Shown here one piece after another: positions 46,901-54,439 of a stretch of 64,000 bases of DNA; the first letter of the stretch is position 1, and each line of letters opens with the position of its first letter. This stretch comes from Triatoma infestans (lineage: Eukaryota; Arthropoda; Insecta; Hemiptera; Reduviidae). The position numbers were made by a program, and so were the translations under genes. Under the pieces are notes generated by a model. The model was not told where the DNA came from. It did not search any database and saw nothing but the letters and a program-made list of their open reading frames with translations. The stretch covers positions 1 to 64,000 of the forward strand of contig JAAEAF010001497.1 in the NCBI GenBank assembly GCA_011037195.1, given 5' to 3'.

Positions 46901-49900
46901 TTTCTTGAAAATAGCTCCAGGGATTTTCTTCCAACTTGGTGTTTATTACACATTTAAGGAGCTACAATTTTTATTTGAAATATTTCTCTGAAAAAATTCA
47001 TTTAAAGTGTCTTTTGGGGGAGATGTGGGATTATGTATTCCTTATAAAGTGCTATATTAGTTCATTGTACAATTCTATCATCTAAATAACATTAATTAGA
47101 ATTAAATATGTTGCCAAAATTCTGGGTTTGAAGAAAATCTTTGAACGGATGTGCGTTTTTACTGAATAGTTATTTAATATTTCCGCGTTTTTTCCATGTA
47201 AACTGGGACAGATTTCTTTATTTGATATACTAACAGTTAGTATTAGACTATTATATATATATAGAGAGAGAGAGAGACCTACCTATCACTTTGGTTTGGA
47301 ACTTTACCCGAGAAAAAAGAGAAGTAATGTTGGAGAGTGGGAGAAGTTATGCTGCCCCCAAACAACTCAATTTACTTAGTCCCAATATAAGTTTGAAGAA
47401 AATTAGTCAATTACAGGTGTATGAACTGCAGTAGAAGTAAGTTATATGACTGTTTCACACTGGGGTTTTTTTATAGTTTCAGATTGAAAAACAGCTGTTT
47501 TGCCAATACTTGTCTTAGTGAAAAAGATAGGAACAAAGTTCACTAATCCCCTTTCCAAATCAGTGCTTTGAAAGTAAGCCAAACGGCCAAGTAACTATCC
47601 ATTACTGACACAGAGTGTAACTTCATTAATCCTAGTATTAATAATGAACATTCTTTTGTTTATTTTTTAATGTAATTTAAATCGTATGTCTGTATCCGTT
47701 AATAACTGGTCATACTTCATCTAAATGCGTTATTACATCACAAATGAGCGGCCACTCTTTGTCAACAGATTTGCGTGGGCCGGGCCCATAATTCATTGAT
47801 CCACTTTCTGTATAAACTTAATGGAACGTAGCTGGTTAACAGCTAAAAATATAAATATGAAAATATAAATATAGCTTACATCGCTTAAATTTAATATATA
47901 TATTTTTTTTAAATCTTCTCTCTAAGAATATTGCATCGCGGTAAATTTTCGAAATCAAGTGTTCACAGTGTCCCTGAGGACGATGTTTTCAGCGTGGATG
48001 GATTTCAAAATTATGTTTGTGTGTGTGTGTTTTTATTCACAAAATATCCCAAGAATGAAAAATCGCAGCAAGCTCAAAGTTGGTATTATTTCATTCACGC
48101 ATACCTGACTTCTGTCACAAAAGTTTCCGGCAAGATCCATCAACAGTAAGTGCGACTTTACTGAATAAAATTAAAAGCTTTGCTGAATAGAATTCTTAAG
48201 TTGAAAAAAAAAAATGGAAAACCGAAAGTGCTACTTTGCAGAATAGGTTTTTCGAGATTTTGGAATTTTCTCGAAAACGGCTATAACGATTTTCTTTAAA
48301 CTTGCCCAGATATAAACCTTTCCCTATTTATTGGCAACACTGTTCGAAAGAAAAAACAAAAATTTTTTTTGGCATTTCTATGGAAATGTGGCAAAATTTA
48401 AATTTCATATGTTATGTGAGATTGGCTTACTAATCATTGGTGTAGGTACTTGTCCTCCCGCTACCTCTGCATTTAAGTGTGAAGTTTAAAGAAAATTTGT
48501 CACTTTATACATAATTGTATTGAACTGCAGTGAGAGAAAGTCGAGTGAATATAAAGTAACGCCTATTTATTCAGGTGGGCTTAACGTCCAACTACAAATT
48601 AGGTATCATGGGCGGGGCGGGGGGAACACCTACTTTACCATTAACAGTTTTTAAACAAATATAAATCTGTTATAAATTTTTATTAGTTTATTTTACCAAA
48701 CTCTATATTTTTAGTTGTTATAAAATGATGCAAACACAAACGGCAATCAGCTGAACAATAATTTTAAACAGTTTTATTTAACACAAAGTTTTAACATATA
48801 AACTACAAAGTTTTAGCAAGAAAACCTTACACACAGCACACACACACCACACGCTACTACTACCTGTTGTTTTTTTTTTACACCTCCATCTTACCACTGC
48901 CATCTACTTCTACATATACTAAATTTAAATCGCTTACAAATCTCTCAATTATACACGGGGATTCGAACTGGGGACTTCCCAGTTACAAGTCCATGCTCAT
49001 AACCAATACACCACCACATAACCACTACACAAAACAAAGTTAAGAACAATAGCCACACTGCTGGCAAAAAAACGCCTTACTTCGTGGCTATTCTTGGGCT
49101 CTGAAAAACTGGCAATAGCCTGCACCTTGTGTGGACCTGGTCTTATTCCACTAGGAGTTATAACAAATCCCAGGTACTCAACTTCGGTCTTTCCAAAATA
49201 ACACCGAATTTATAGCAAATTTCTTCGATTACATTGTAATCAATATAATCGATATATCAATATAATTTGTTTTGTTTATTTGCATTTTAATATCTATTAA
49301 TTATAATTTGATAACAAAACTCGGAAAAAGGACAGACTATTCCGTTGTTTTTTGTTTGTTTTAATTTTATAATTAATGTACAAGATAAATAAAATCAACA
49401 ACCCACTGTTAATTATAACATATTTCATAATAATAAAATTACGATTACATTGTAATAATTTAATTACAATGTAAAGTGTTAGTATAAATATAATATATAT
49501 TCCAGAGGAGAACTGTAACAACTCGTATCAAAATGGCCAAAAATATTTACATAAAAGGGGTCTAGGATATTTATTATCTTTACTTGGGGCGGGGGGATAT
49601 AATTTTTTTTAAATTTTAATTAGTTTGTAGAATGTTATCGGCTGTGGTACTAGAAAATAAATGCTTGGTTAAATAATATATATATATATATATATAAACA
49701 CACAGTTGAAATATACTCGTATATCTATAAGTCTGTGTAATAAAATTAGCAAGCATATTTTATCATTTATTTACTTAAAACTATAAAAGAGATGATAGTA
49801 ATAATAAAATAATAAAAATCTGATTTGAAACACTCATATGGCTCTTCTCTTACTGCTGCCAATATAATTGCGCATTTAATGGCAAATTTTATTTAAACTT

Positions 49901-52847
49901 CTACTTATCCGCCCTAACATACACATAAGGGCATGTGAGGGGGGAGTACCTATCTAGGCAGGTAGTAGAGGCGATTACATTGTGGTCAAGGACAAACCGC
50001 AGAACTTGTGCAGTTAGCATTATAAGTTTAAAAGAAACGTTGAAGCTGTTTTCGAGAAAATACAAAACACTAATATTGAGCAAATTTAAAATATTTGAGC
50101 AAAATATCAAAATATTTAAACAAAATAAAAATATCTTAGAAAGCCCGAAACTTGGTATTCCATTTAGATACTAACACTAACACTTTAGGTACTAAACAGT
50201 GTACTGTTTATAGTACTGAACAGACACTGAGAGAACACACTAACAGCCTATTTTCCTGGAAAAAAGTCTAATGTGAAACACTCACACAACTTTCCTTTAG
50301 TCCTGTTTATCAAATTTTATACATAAAATCACAAATTTTGTTTAAACTTCAAATTTTCCTGATCTGTCCTATCAAAAATATAGCAGTGATGGTGGGGGGC
50401 ACAAATACCAACCTACCATCACACACATTTTCCGTGGTAGCCTGCTTCATTTGTGGTCATCGACCGGTTTTGGGCGTTCGCCCATCTTCAGGATGCATTT
50501 GTCAAACAGAGTGATACACAGACTTGCCCAGAGCAAATTCAGTTTATACACTGACTGGTCTTTTTAATTGTGTTTTAAAACTAAACTCTTAAACTAGACC
50601 AAAGGGAGGTATGGTCAGCTGGGTGGGAAAAGAACATGTCTTTGGGTTGTTAAAGGGGCAAATTTTCCTTAAACTCTGTTGTTGGAGGGAGATTAACTTG
50701 ACAATTAAATAATCATAATAACTTTAAAATTAAATAAAATAAGGATTTCAAGCTAACACAATAAAATTAAGTGACTGAAATAGTAAAATTAAATACACAT
50801 AAGCATATTAAGCATATTTTATAGTATTTATAACTATGTTATATATATATATATGCATATATTATACTATAAATATTACATACATAATATACTAGCCATA
50901 TACACATACATACATACATACATATATATATATATATTTCACCTATATACCTAACCATGTGTATATTGTACATACACATATCATATATTATATATATATC
51001 ATGTTATACATATATATATATAATATGTGTATACACATATATGATATGTGTATATATACCACATATACATATGCGTGCATTCCACTCGACCTTTCACCTC
51101 TATACAACATTCAACCACTCCTCCCCTGTACGCACGCATATTTAACTTTTTTTTTTTTTTAAATTAGACCCCCACGTGCTGTTTCCATTTTAAGGAAAAT
51201 TTGCCCCTTTAACAACCCAAATACGTGTTCCTCTCTTTGACCATACCTCCCTTTGAACTAGTTTAAGATTTAGTTTTAAAATACAATTAAAAAGACCATC
51301 AGTGTATAACTTGATTTGCTCTGTGCAAGACTGTGTTCCACACTGTCTGACAAACGCATCGTGAAGATGGGCGAACGCCCGAAACCGGTCGATGACCACA
51401 AAATATAGCAGGCTACCACAGAAAATGTCTCTGATGCTTTCCAGCTCTGCGGAACCAACCACCACAACTACTAACCTACCAACCCAGGCGAAAGTGATCC
51501 CTGCAGCCTATTAGCCTGAACTGAACCATATATACTTGAAATAAACGCCACGATTCCGCAAAACTCTCTAAAATCAATCTTTTTTGTTTTAAATATTTCA
51601 AATAAAAGTGATAGATTTATATCTGTATAGTTAGCATTCCAATTTTAAACGAAATTGCTACTCATTTTTGAGATAATTACACTCAAAAACCTACTCTGTA
51701 AAGATGCACTTCCGGTTGGCCGTTTTACTTCAAATTTGAAATTCTAGCAATGTTACAATTGTATGAATATTATGTAAGTGCTGGAACCTTACATTCAATT
51801 GAAGTAATAGTTTAGAGGAAAGCTTTACATATATTACATTACTGTTCCGGGAAAATGTGTCAAATGAAAGTGATCGTTATGTATGTACGAGTATGTATAC
51901 AGTATACCAAGTTGAAAAGAAAAACGTTGGAGCCGTTTTCAAGAAATTTCCCTAAAAACTATCAGTTTGTGCTTCCTGCGATTTCACATACACACAAACA
52001 CATATTCTTTAAAAATATTTTTCTCGTAAACAGGAGACCTTGAAAACATGTGTTTTCGGTAAAACTCGAATTTCGAAAGTTTGGTATGATCGTAATACTT
52101 CCTCTTCAAGGACTGGGGGAAAATTAAAATATTTCAAATAAAAGTGATTGGCCTTGAAGTATGAAATGTTTAAAGAAAATCATTGGAAGCATTTTCGTAA
52201 AAACTGCGATAAAACTGAAAGAAAAAAACATTACAGTAAAGTTGGACATTCTGTTTGGCAGATTTTCGTCGTAACATTATCCTGCGCTTTTGTCGTAGTT
52301 TTTGAGATATTTATTTCTATTGGTAGGGGCCTCACAGCAAATAGTTGTACACGGCTACTGTCACTGCAGTTCCTATGTATGTTCTGTAAATGAATGTGGA
52401 GTGTTTGTGCCTATGTATTGTTTGGCTGGAATAACCGTAAAAGACGCCCACTTTCCTGATGAAGCAGCAGGATTGTAAGCCGAAGATTTGGCCATATAGC
52501 CAAATTCTTCTCAGTCTACAACAGTCAATGAAAGTACAATACTCTCTTTTTTCTTGTCAGTGGATTAATTGTACTATATTTTTATAACTTTGCAAATATT
52601 AAAAGTTCTAAAAAAATCTCCTAACTCAATTTTCTATTTTACCAATGTGAAAGTAAAATAAACTACTAAGTGAAAACTTTATGAAATTCACCTCGAATAC
52701 ACCAAGCCTACGGCCCAGTTTTCCCAAAACGCCTGCTTCTTCAATGACTTCCCGGATAGCAGTCATGGACGGCTCCTCTTCCGGTTCCACACCACCACCA
52801 GGTACGATCCAGTGGTCTGGACGGCTGGACGATGTCACTAATAACAC
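25904..52847 (-). CDS. Aps: Diphosphoinositol polyphosphate phosphohydrolase (NUDT3/NUDT4/Aps-like), three exons of a partial gene
   Basis: Exons on the - strand at 52692-52847, 28403-28487 and 25904-26046 have AG/GT borders and join in phase. Exon A encodes LLVTSSSRPDHWIVPGGG and the complete Nudix box GX5EX7REVXEEXGV (...REVIEEAGVLGKLGRRLGVF). Exon B encodes NDERKHRTEVFVMVVTEELP and EWEDSRSIG. Exon C encodes RQRKWFTLEDALKQLSLHKP and a low-complexity Asn/Ser tail ending PQVT. This is the fold and exon-end sequence of DIPPs, which remove the beta-phosphate from inositol pyrophosphates (PP-InsP5, InsP8) and also cleave diadenosine polyphosphates in the cytosol. About 30 N-terminal residues (first exon) were not found. 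Introns are 24.2 kb and 2.36 kb, full of repeats. Confidence 0.92.
26772..27070. mobile_element. Hammerhead-like palindrome element, family 1 (compact form)
   Basis: Arms of about 125 bp are inverted copies: CATCAGAGACATTTTCCGTGG at 26811 onward and its complement ending 27070. Each arm has a hammerhead-like core: on - at about 26852-26890 (CTGAAGA, T, GGGC-GAAC-GCCC, GAAA), and on + at 26989-27028 (CTGAAGA, T, GGGCC-GAAA-GCCC, GAAA, CCGGTC, GATG). About 40 extra bases (AGTAGTGGTGGTGGTTGG and GCTGGAAAG) extend the left side only. Flanks GATTTTCTTCA (26761-26771) and GATTTCTTCA (27071-27080) are the target duplication, matching the repeat's normal sequence. Confidence 0.85.
27114..27489 (-). 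mobile_element. Solo LTR with heat-shock-element-like promoter
   Basis: 376 bp with perfect 8-bp inverted ends TGTAACGT/ACGTTACA, flanked by ATAC at 27110-27113 and 27490-27493. It interrupts an ACTTTCTCTTAC-family repeat whose sequence is continuous once it is removed. Read on the - strand it has alternating GAA/TTC pentamers, a TATAAATA box and an AATAAA (complement of 27207-27212), as expected of U3-R-U5. It is oriented the same way as the Aps-like gene, between its last two exons. No internal retrotransposon sequence remains. Confidence 0.85.
27356..27405 (-). promoter_or_regulatory. TATA box with upstream heat-shock-element-like array
   Basis: TATAAATA on - (complement of 27356-27363). 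Just upstream are four contiguous alternating pentamers AGAAT CTTCT AGAAT CTTCT (27371-27390), then CTTCC AGAAG (27396-27405). Arrays of at least three alternating nGAAn units are the known HSF binding site. Function is inferred only. Confidence 0.6.
28061..28402. other. AT-rich intron sequence next to Aps-like exon B
   Basis: No repeat member or other exon recognised between the repeat end and the donor site of the 28403-28487 exon. Confidence 0.4.
28488..30029. other. Intron sequence without recognised genes
   Basis: Start of the 24.2-kb Aps-like intron. AT-rich with A/T tracts. Short open frames near 29240-29890 lack any recognisable motif. No member of the abundant repeat was seen. Confidence 0.4.
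30030..30620 (-). repeat. ACTTTCTCTTAC-family repeat pieces
   Basis: CAAATAAAAGTGATCTCAATC, GCACTTCCGGCCAATCG, TTTCCGGTAAAACTTC and the 5' end (CACGATCACAATTACTTCCTC at about 30280-30300) appear in reverse orientation. A second piece follows at 30370-30600 with AATGTCAAGTC and CTCAGGGCACC. Confidence 0.65.
30621..31654. other. Intron sequence with a three-copy minisatellite
   Basis: No gene recognised. At 31046-31100 the unit CGCCTACTACCTTATTATCA (20-21 bp) is repeated three times in tandem with minor differences. Confidence 0.5.
31655..32480 (+). repeat. Full-length ACTTTCTCTTAC-family repeat
   Basis: 5' end GCTTTCTCTCAG then GACAGTATTGCGATCGTGT; 3' end GTAAGAGAAAGTCGGGTGAG and TTTCACACCATC at 32431-32465. 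About 0.82 kb with AAACCGGAAGTGCG and TTTATTTGAAACTGTT modules. No insertion seen. Confidence 0.75.
32690..33150 (+). repeat. 5'-truncated ACTTTCTCTTAC-family repeat
   Basis: AAATATCTCAAAAATGAAAAAC, CAACCGGAAGTGGG and the 3' end ATAAGAGAAAGTCGGGTGAG followed by TTTCACACCAGG at 33111-33150. Confidence 0.7.
33205..33790 (-). repeat. ACTTTCTCTTAC-family repeat, with an internal 28-bp duplication
   Basis: Starts, in reverse, with GGTGTGATACGTTCTCACACC and CTTTCTCTTACTTA; later CAAGTTTAAAGAAAATCGTT and GTGATGTACATTAATATTAT. At about 33418-33473 a unit AACCTATCTGACAGGTSCCGCTACTRCC occurs twice in tandem. Confidence 0.6.
33791..34545. other. Intron sequence, nothing recognised
   Basis: AT-rich; no exon or repeat member identified with confidence. 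Confidence 0.35.
34546..35290 (+). repeat. ACTTTCTCTTAC-family repeat, 3' end missing
   Basis: GTATGGCGATCGTGTCAAATTTTC, GTTTTGAGGTCCC, TCAGAAACGAAAAATCGCAG, GATTTTCTCGCAAACAG and CTTTTATTTGAAACATTTT in family order; it decays after the CTGCCTGGGTAGGC block at about 35190-35200. Confidence 0.7.
35870..36250 (-). repeat. ACTTTCTCTTAC-family repeat, left part
   Basis: AACTTCAAAATTTACTCATG, CCAAATAAAAGTGATATCTG and GAATTCTAGCAATGTTTC in reverse order of the family. It probably continues at 36840-36982, after unrelated sequence, and at 39083, after the RTE element. Confidence 0.6.
36251..36839. other. Unidentified sequence inside repeat-rich intron
   Basis: About 590 bases of more balanced composition. 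Two - strand frames (36346-36537 and 36549-36809) read as protein-like but carry no motif I recognise. Likely a decayed insertion within the repeat on both sides. Confidence 0.35.
36840..36982 (-). repeat. ACTTTCTCTTAC-family repeat, left flank of the RTE element
   Basis: AATTTCCCGGAAAATGTTTTC, GTTTAAACAAAATCGTTGGAG and TTCAGTAAAGTCGGATTTTG are family sequence; it ends with the 15-bp duplication TTGCACGAACCTTCC at 36968-36982. Confidence 0.65.
36983..39082 (-). mobile_element. 5'-truncated RTE-type LINE with 15-bp target duplication
   Basis: Flanked by identical TTGCACGAACCTTCC (36968-36982 and 39083-39097). On the - strand it starts within the pre-RT region (IQREFENSIDTRLREME, 39088-38174 frame), continues through RT (38339-37884: GFRPGKSTTDQVFSLRMILE, LFVDFKAAYDS, GVRQGDALACLLFNI), the intact box VLAYADDVDIIGR near 37790, and the C-terminal part (37713-37009) with LGRLRWAVHVARMNDDELP. 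The endonuclease is missing by truncation. The 3' end is a short (ATG)n run at about 36984-36998, as RTE elements often have. A tandem duplication near 37857-37895 and a shift near 38340 break the frame. Confidence 0.9.
37009..37713 (-). pseudogene. RTE-type LINE, C-terminal part of the RT protein
   Basis: 234-codon frame with MGLNINEGKTKYLVM, TVHSFVYLGSQENSKNDIS, KTTCLFYKTIIRPILIYCSE, ERKILRRIYGP and VGRPRLQWEDCV...DCRAFL; such a C-terminus is common in RTE-type elements of arthropods. Separated from the palm region by frame changes, so it is not a gene. Confidence 0.8.
38174..39088 (-). pseudogene. RTE-type LINE, linker and start of the RT domain
   Basis: 304-codon frame, rich in Arg/Glu/Lys in its first half (RRLRREEKHVHQRMKRKW) as the EN-RT linker of RTE elements is, followed by KAKDGSLLTDSRQILNRWKE and NNKAPGQDDVPAEFFKYGG. 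Frame changes near 38340 lead to the palm block. The start codon is simply the first Met in the truncated copy. Confidence 0.8.
39083..39240 (-). repeat. ACTTTCTCTTAC-family repeat, right flank of the RTE element
   Basis: After the target duplication: ACACATACAGATCATTCGG, GGGGCCTCAAAACATTTATT, CAATGAAAACTC and the 5' end GACCGCTCGCCATACTTTCTC. This restores the family order broken by the RTE insertion. Confidence 0.65.
39241..39714. other. AT-rich intron stretch
   Basis: No exon or repeat recognised. Contains short TA and ACAC microsatellites at about 39420-39480. Confidence 0.4.
39715..40055 (-). repeat. ACTTTCTCTTAC-family repeat, 3' part
   Basis: CTGGTGTGAAATAATAACAC, TTTCACTTACTGCTG, CTACCCAGGCAGGTAGAAGTG and TATAAAAGTGATAT in reverse family order. 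Confidence 0.65.
40056..40370. other. Non-repeat insertion, possibly a decayed solo LTR
   Basis: From about TGTTAGTCTAACTCTG (40056) to GGGCGCCCACACAGTGATCA, the sequence is unrelated to the repeat on both sides and has an LTR-like feel: GC-rich start, and AT-rich end with ATTATAAACC. No target duplication could be matched, so the identity is open. Confidence 0.25.
40371..41345. repeat. Fragments of the ACTTTCTCTTAC family in both orientations
   Basis: A + strand 3' end at about 40440-40490 (GGAGTAAGAAAACGTCTTGTG, CATACCAGG), then at 40970-41345 - strand 5' and 3' pieces (TTTCCGGTGAAAACTC, CGCATCACTTCCTCTTACAGC, CACACGGCTTTCTCTTACTCC, TCTGTCCTAATGTAATTTGG). (CA)n at about 41239-41256. Confidence 0.55.
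41346..42110. other. AT-rich intron stretch
   Basis: Nothing coding recognised; short decayed pieces of the repeat (CAACCGGAAGCGCC at about 41808) are present. Confidence 0.35.
42128..42270 (+). repeat. Possible SINE fragment with tRNA T-arm
   Basis: GCTGGTTCAAATCCGGC at 42141-42157 forms a perfect T-arm with an RNA polymerase III B box. No acceptor stem or A box of a complete tRNA fits around it, so a 5'-truncated tRNA-derived SINE is more likely than a tRNA gene. Confidence 0.35.
42290..43700 (-). repeat. Degenerate ACTTTCTCTTAC-family copies
   Basis: Repeated words AAAGAAAATTGTTGAAGC, AAAATCATTGGAGCCG, GAATTCTATCAATATTTG and GTACATCAATATTATATAG indicate at least two or three diverged copies, mostly in reverse orientation. 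No coding exon found, apart from a 133-codon frame at 43609-44010 that lacks a recognised domain. Confidence 0.5.
43609..44010 (+). other. Unidentified 133-codon open frame
   Basis: A longer-than-average frame for this AT-rich sequence. It begins inside family-repeat sequence (MDSEFFVHSLIRTPSGTQ corresponds to a repeat block) and continues as Asn/Ile-rich low-information peptide. Most likely a chance frame. Confidence 0.1.
44405..45240 (-). repeat. ACTTTCTCTTAC-family pieces in mixed orientation
   Basis: A + strand 5' block at about 44410-44480 (TTTCTCTTACTTCCGGTAAG, GAAGTATTTCGACC, TTCACCGGAAATAA) is followed by a - strand copy: TCACAGCACTTTCTCTTACTGC, GAAATCATTGGAG and CACTTCCGGTCAACCG (44943-44958). 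Confidence 0.6.
45410..46200 (+). repeat. Two partial ACTTTCTCTTAC-family repeats in series
   Basis: TTATGCTTTCCTCTAAAGTACCAC, GATTTTCTCGGAAACGGTTAC and the 3' end GAGTAAGAGAAAGTTATATG...TTTCACACCAGA at 45846-45890. A second 3' end, GTGAGAGGAAGTCATGTG...ATTCACATCAG, is at 46158-46195. Confidence 0.65.
46201..46619. other. AT-rich spacer with (AAT)n and A-tract
   Basis: (AAT)n at about 46298-46316 and a 22-base A-tract near 46570-46593. No gene recognised. Confidence 0.45.
46620..47470 (+). repeat. Near full-length ACTTTCTCTTAC-family repeat
   Basis: GTATCAAATTTTCGTCATCAG, CTTCACCGGATATACATG, TCAAAACTGAAAAATTGC, CAACCGGAAGTACC, CATTTAAAGTGTCTTTTGGG and the 3' end GTAGAAGTAAGTTATATGAC...TTTCACACTGG. 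A (TA)n(GA)n microsatellite sits inside at about 47252-47276. Confidence 0.7.
47471..47915. other. Intron spacer
   Basis: Nothing recognised in about 445 bases. Confidence 0.35.
47916..48560 (+). repeat. ACTTTCTCTTAC-family repeat
   Basis: CTTCTCTCTAAGAATATTGC, CGAAATCAAGTGTTCACAG, CCAAGAATGAAAAATCGCAG, TTTCTCGAAAACGGCTATAAC and CAGTGAGAGAAAGTCGAGTG at 48529-48548. Confidence 0.65.
48850..49040 (-). mobile_element. tRNA-derived SINE of a second family
   Basis: On the - strand: A-box-like TGGTGTATTGGTTATGAGC, then an anticodon-like ACTTGTAAC loop and B box AGTTCGAATCC in CCCAGTTCGAATCCCCGTG. This is a tRNA-like head with a continuing body and an A-tract (complement of about 48871-48880). It abuts, and probably inserted into, the gypsy fragment to its right. 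A real tRNA gene is unlikely because the acceptor ends do not pair. Confidence 0.55.
49043..49207 (-). pseudogene. Ty3/gypsy reverse-transcriptase fragment
   Basis: One - strand frame reads KTEVEYLGFVITPSGIRPGP then HKVQAIASFSEPKNSHEVRR and FFASSVAIV: the thumb-to-RNase-H linker of Ty3/gypsy Pol. Only this piece survives. It is of a different lineage from the element at 16363-20489, judging by the sequence of the same block there (VKYLGHKIDQHGLHKTKEKV). Confidence 0.8.
49208..49819. other. Very AT-rich stretch
   Basis: Contains a (TA)n run at about 49676-49696. No gene recognised. Confidence 0.4.
49820..50409 (-). repeat. ACTTTCTCTTAC-family repeat, left flank of the large palindrome
   Basis: GAAACACTCATATGGCTCTTC, GGGGGAGTACCTATCTAGGC; a second 3' end at about 50265-50300 (GAAACACTCACACAACTTTCC) leads into the palindrome insertion. 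Confidence 0.65.
50419..51472. mobile_element. Hammerhead-like palindrome element, family 1 (long form)
   Basis: Inverted arms of about 260 bp (50427-50688 and 51186-51443) enclose about 490 bp of very AT-rich spacer with (TA)n and (CATA)n. The outer 125 bp of each arm match the compact element at 26772-27070; the inner part (AGACCA...GGGAGGTATGG...GGGGCAAATTTTCCTT) is absent from the compact form. Cores: - strand 50458-50495 (CTGAAGA, but AAAA for GAAA) and + strand 51357-51394 (GTGAAGA for CTGAAGA, GAAA, CCGGTC). About 30 extra bases lie outside the right arm only. AACCTACCA flanks it at 50410-50418 and 51473-51481. Confidence 0.8.
51482..52130 (-). repeat. ACTTTCTCTTAC-family repeat, right flank of the large palindrome
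   Basis: ACCCAGGCGAAAGTGATC, CAAATAAAAGTGATAG, GCACTTCCGGTTGGCCG (51703-51719), TTGGAGCCGTTTTCAAG and the 5' end GATCGTAATACTTCCTCTTC at about 52088-52107. Confidence 0.7.
52131..52691. other. Intron sequence up to Aps-like exon A
   Basis: A family-repeat piece (AGTGATTGG...AAAGAAAATCATTGGAAG) ends at about 52300. Then a stretch with CCTGATGAAGCAGC...GCCGAAGATT (52455-52487) and the perfect hairpin ATTTGGC-CATATA-GCCAAAT (52486-52505). Confidence 0.4.
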
Positions 52848-53189
52848 CTGCGCACAGAAGAATAAGAGTCTGGGCTGGGTAAGATTATTTAAAATCTATA
52901 TTAAAAAAAAGATTTTCAAATAAATATAATAAATAAATAAAGTCCTGATGGGTGGTTAAGTAAAAGAAATCAACAACATAACCAATAGAGAGCCTAATAA
53001 TAAAGCTAAACGGCCTAAATTGAATCCAATCATTGAATGACGTCACCAATCTAAGAGTAAACATTCTACTTGAGGTACTTTATTTATGGCTAGTATGTTT
53101 TTATAAATACCATATGATTTATCTATCAGCTGTTTTAATAAACTATACTAAAAAGACATCTGAAGTGAATCACAAACTTTCCCGTTTCT

Positions 53190-54030
53190 CCTTTCAAGAC
53201 AATTATATATTATAAAAAGACAAATTTTATATATTTATGCGAACACAATTATAGAGGTGGTGGTGGGGATAAGTACCTACCGACTAACATTGGTGCAGAG
53301 GGGGGAAGTGATTATCCAGCGCACCAATAACACTGAACCAACAACTGGCCCATAACATTTGAAATTTGGCACCACACATAATGCACAACTATCTAAAATC
53401 AATTTATTTTGGAAAAATGCTTCAAATTTAAAGTGCCAGGTCTATATATGGGCAGTTAGTCTGCCAAGTTCCGCTAGGGCCATTTTCAAGAAAATTGAAA
53501 AAATAAAAAATCTACATTTGCAAAGGCGCTACTTCCGGTCAACCAATTTCCTTCAAATTCGGTGTTCTACTAATGCTTCAAATGTATATTAATATTATAT
53601 AAGTGGTAGGAACCGTATATTGTCATGAGGTAGTACTTTAAGGGAAACTTACAAGTTACTGTTCCCCCACAACTCACCAAAAATTCAATTTTCCCGGACA
53701 AATTTTTCAAATAAAATTGATAGGGATTCATTATTTAGATAGTATATGAAGTTTTAAGAAAATCGTTGGAGCGTTTTCGATAAAATCTGGAAAAAATGAT
53801 TCAGAAAAGTGGCACTTCTGGAGGTTGATGGATTTTGTCCAAAACTTTCAGATGCGATGATGGTACCTTTAACGAGTACCAACTTTGAGCTTCCTGCGAT
53901 TTTTTGTTTTTGAGATCTTTTGTTGGCACACAAATATAGAGGGGACCTCAAAACGGATATTTCCGGCGAAAACTCGATATTGAAATGTGATACGATTACA
54001 ATAACACTTCCTCCGAGTAAGAAAAAATCC
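53190..54030 (-). repeat. Near full-length ACTTTCTCTTAC-family repeat
   Basis: CGAACACAATTATAGAGGTGG, TAAGTACCTACCGAC, TACTTCCGGTCAACC (53529-53543), AGTATATGAAGTTTTAAG, GTACCAACTTTGAGCTTCC, GGGGACCTCAAAACGG, GGCGAAAACTCGATATTG and CACTTCCTCCGAGTAAG in reverse family order. Confidence 0.72.
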
Positions 54031-54439
54031 ATTAACATAATAAGTTTCCTAATTGTCTAAATATATTACAACTCTCCAGTGATGTGTCTAACAGTAATAA
54101 AGGAAATGGAGTGACTATTACTTAACAGTTGTGACAGCAGAGATCGCCAAAGTATTGGTTATTGATGGATATTGGTTTTCCACTTAGTCACAATGGAACT
54201 AATATTCCAAATATTTACTCAATGGGATATCTCTTCCGGAAGGGAGGGGAGTCGCTCATTTCGAGCAGGAACTGAACAAGAAAGTCAAGGAAAAGTGTCC
54301 ACTCTAATTAGTGAAACTGTTGACTATTTCTTCAAACTTGGTATTTTTAATTGCGTTTCCTGTATAAATGGGGAAACTATATTTCATACTTTTTAGTTCT
54401 TAGGACATAGTTGTTACATGAATCTGAGTATTTATATAC
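54031..54439. other. Spacer between repeat and R2-like element
   Basis: No gene recognised. Confidence 0.35.

Noticed and set aside
50940..51162. Frames rich in Ile and Tyr near 50957-51162
   Set aside because: Products of (TA)n and (CATA)n microsatellites.
51190..51465. Frames on both strands across the long palindrome and at 26735-27118
   Set aside because: They translate the inverted arms; identical peptides (FRGSLL, DRFRAFA) recur at every copy because the DNA is a repeat.
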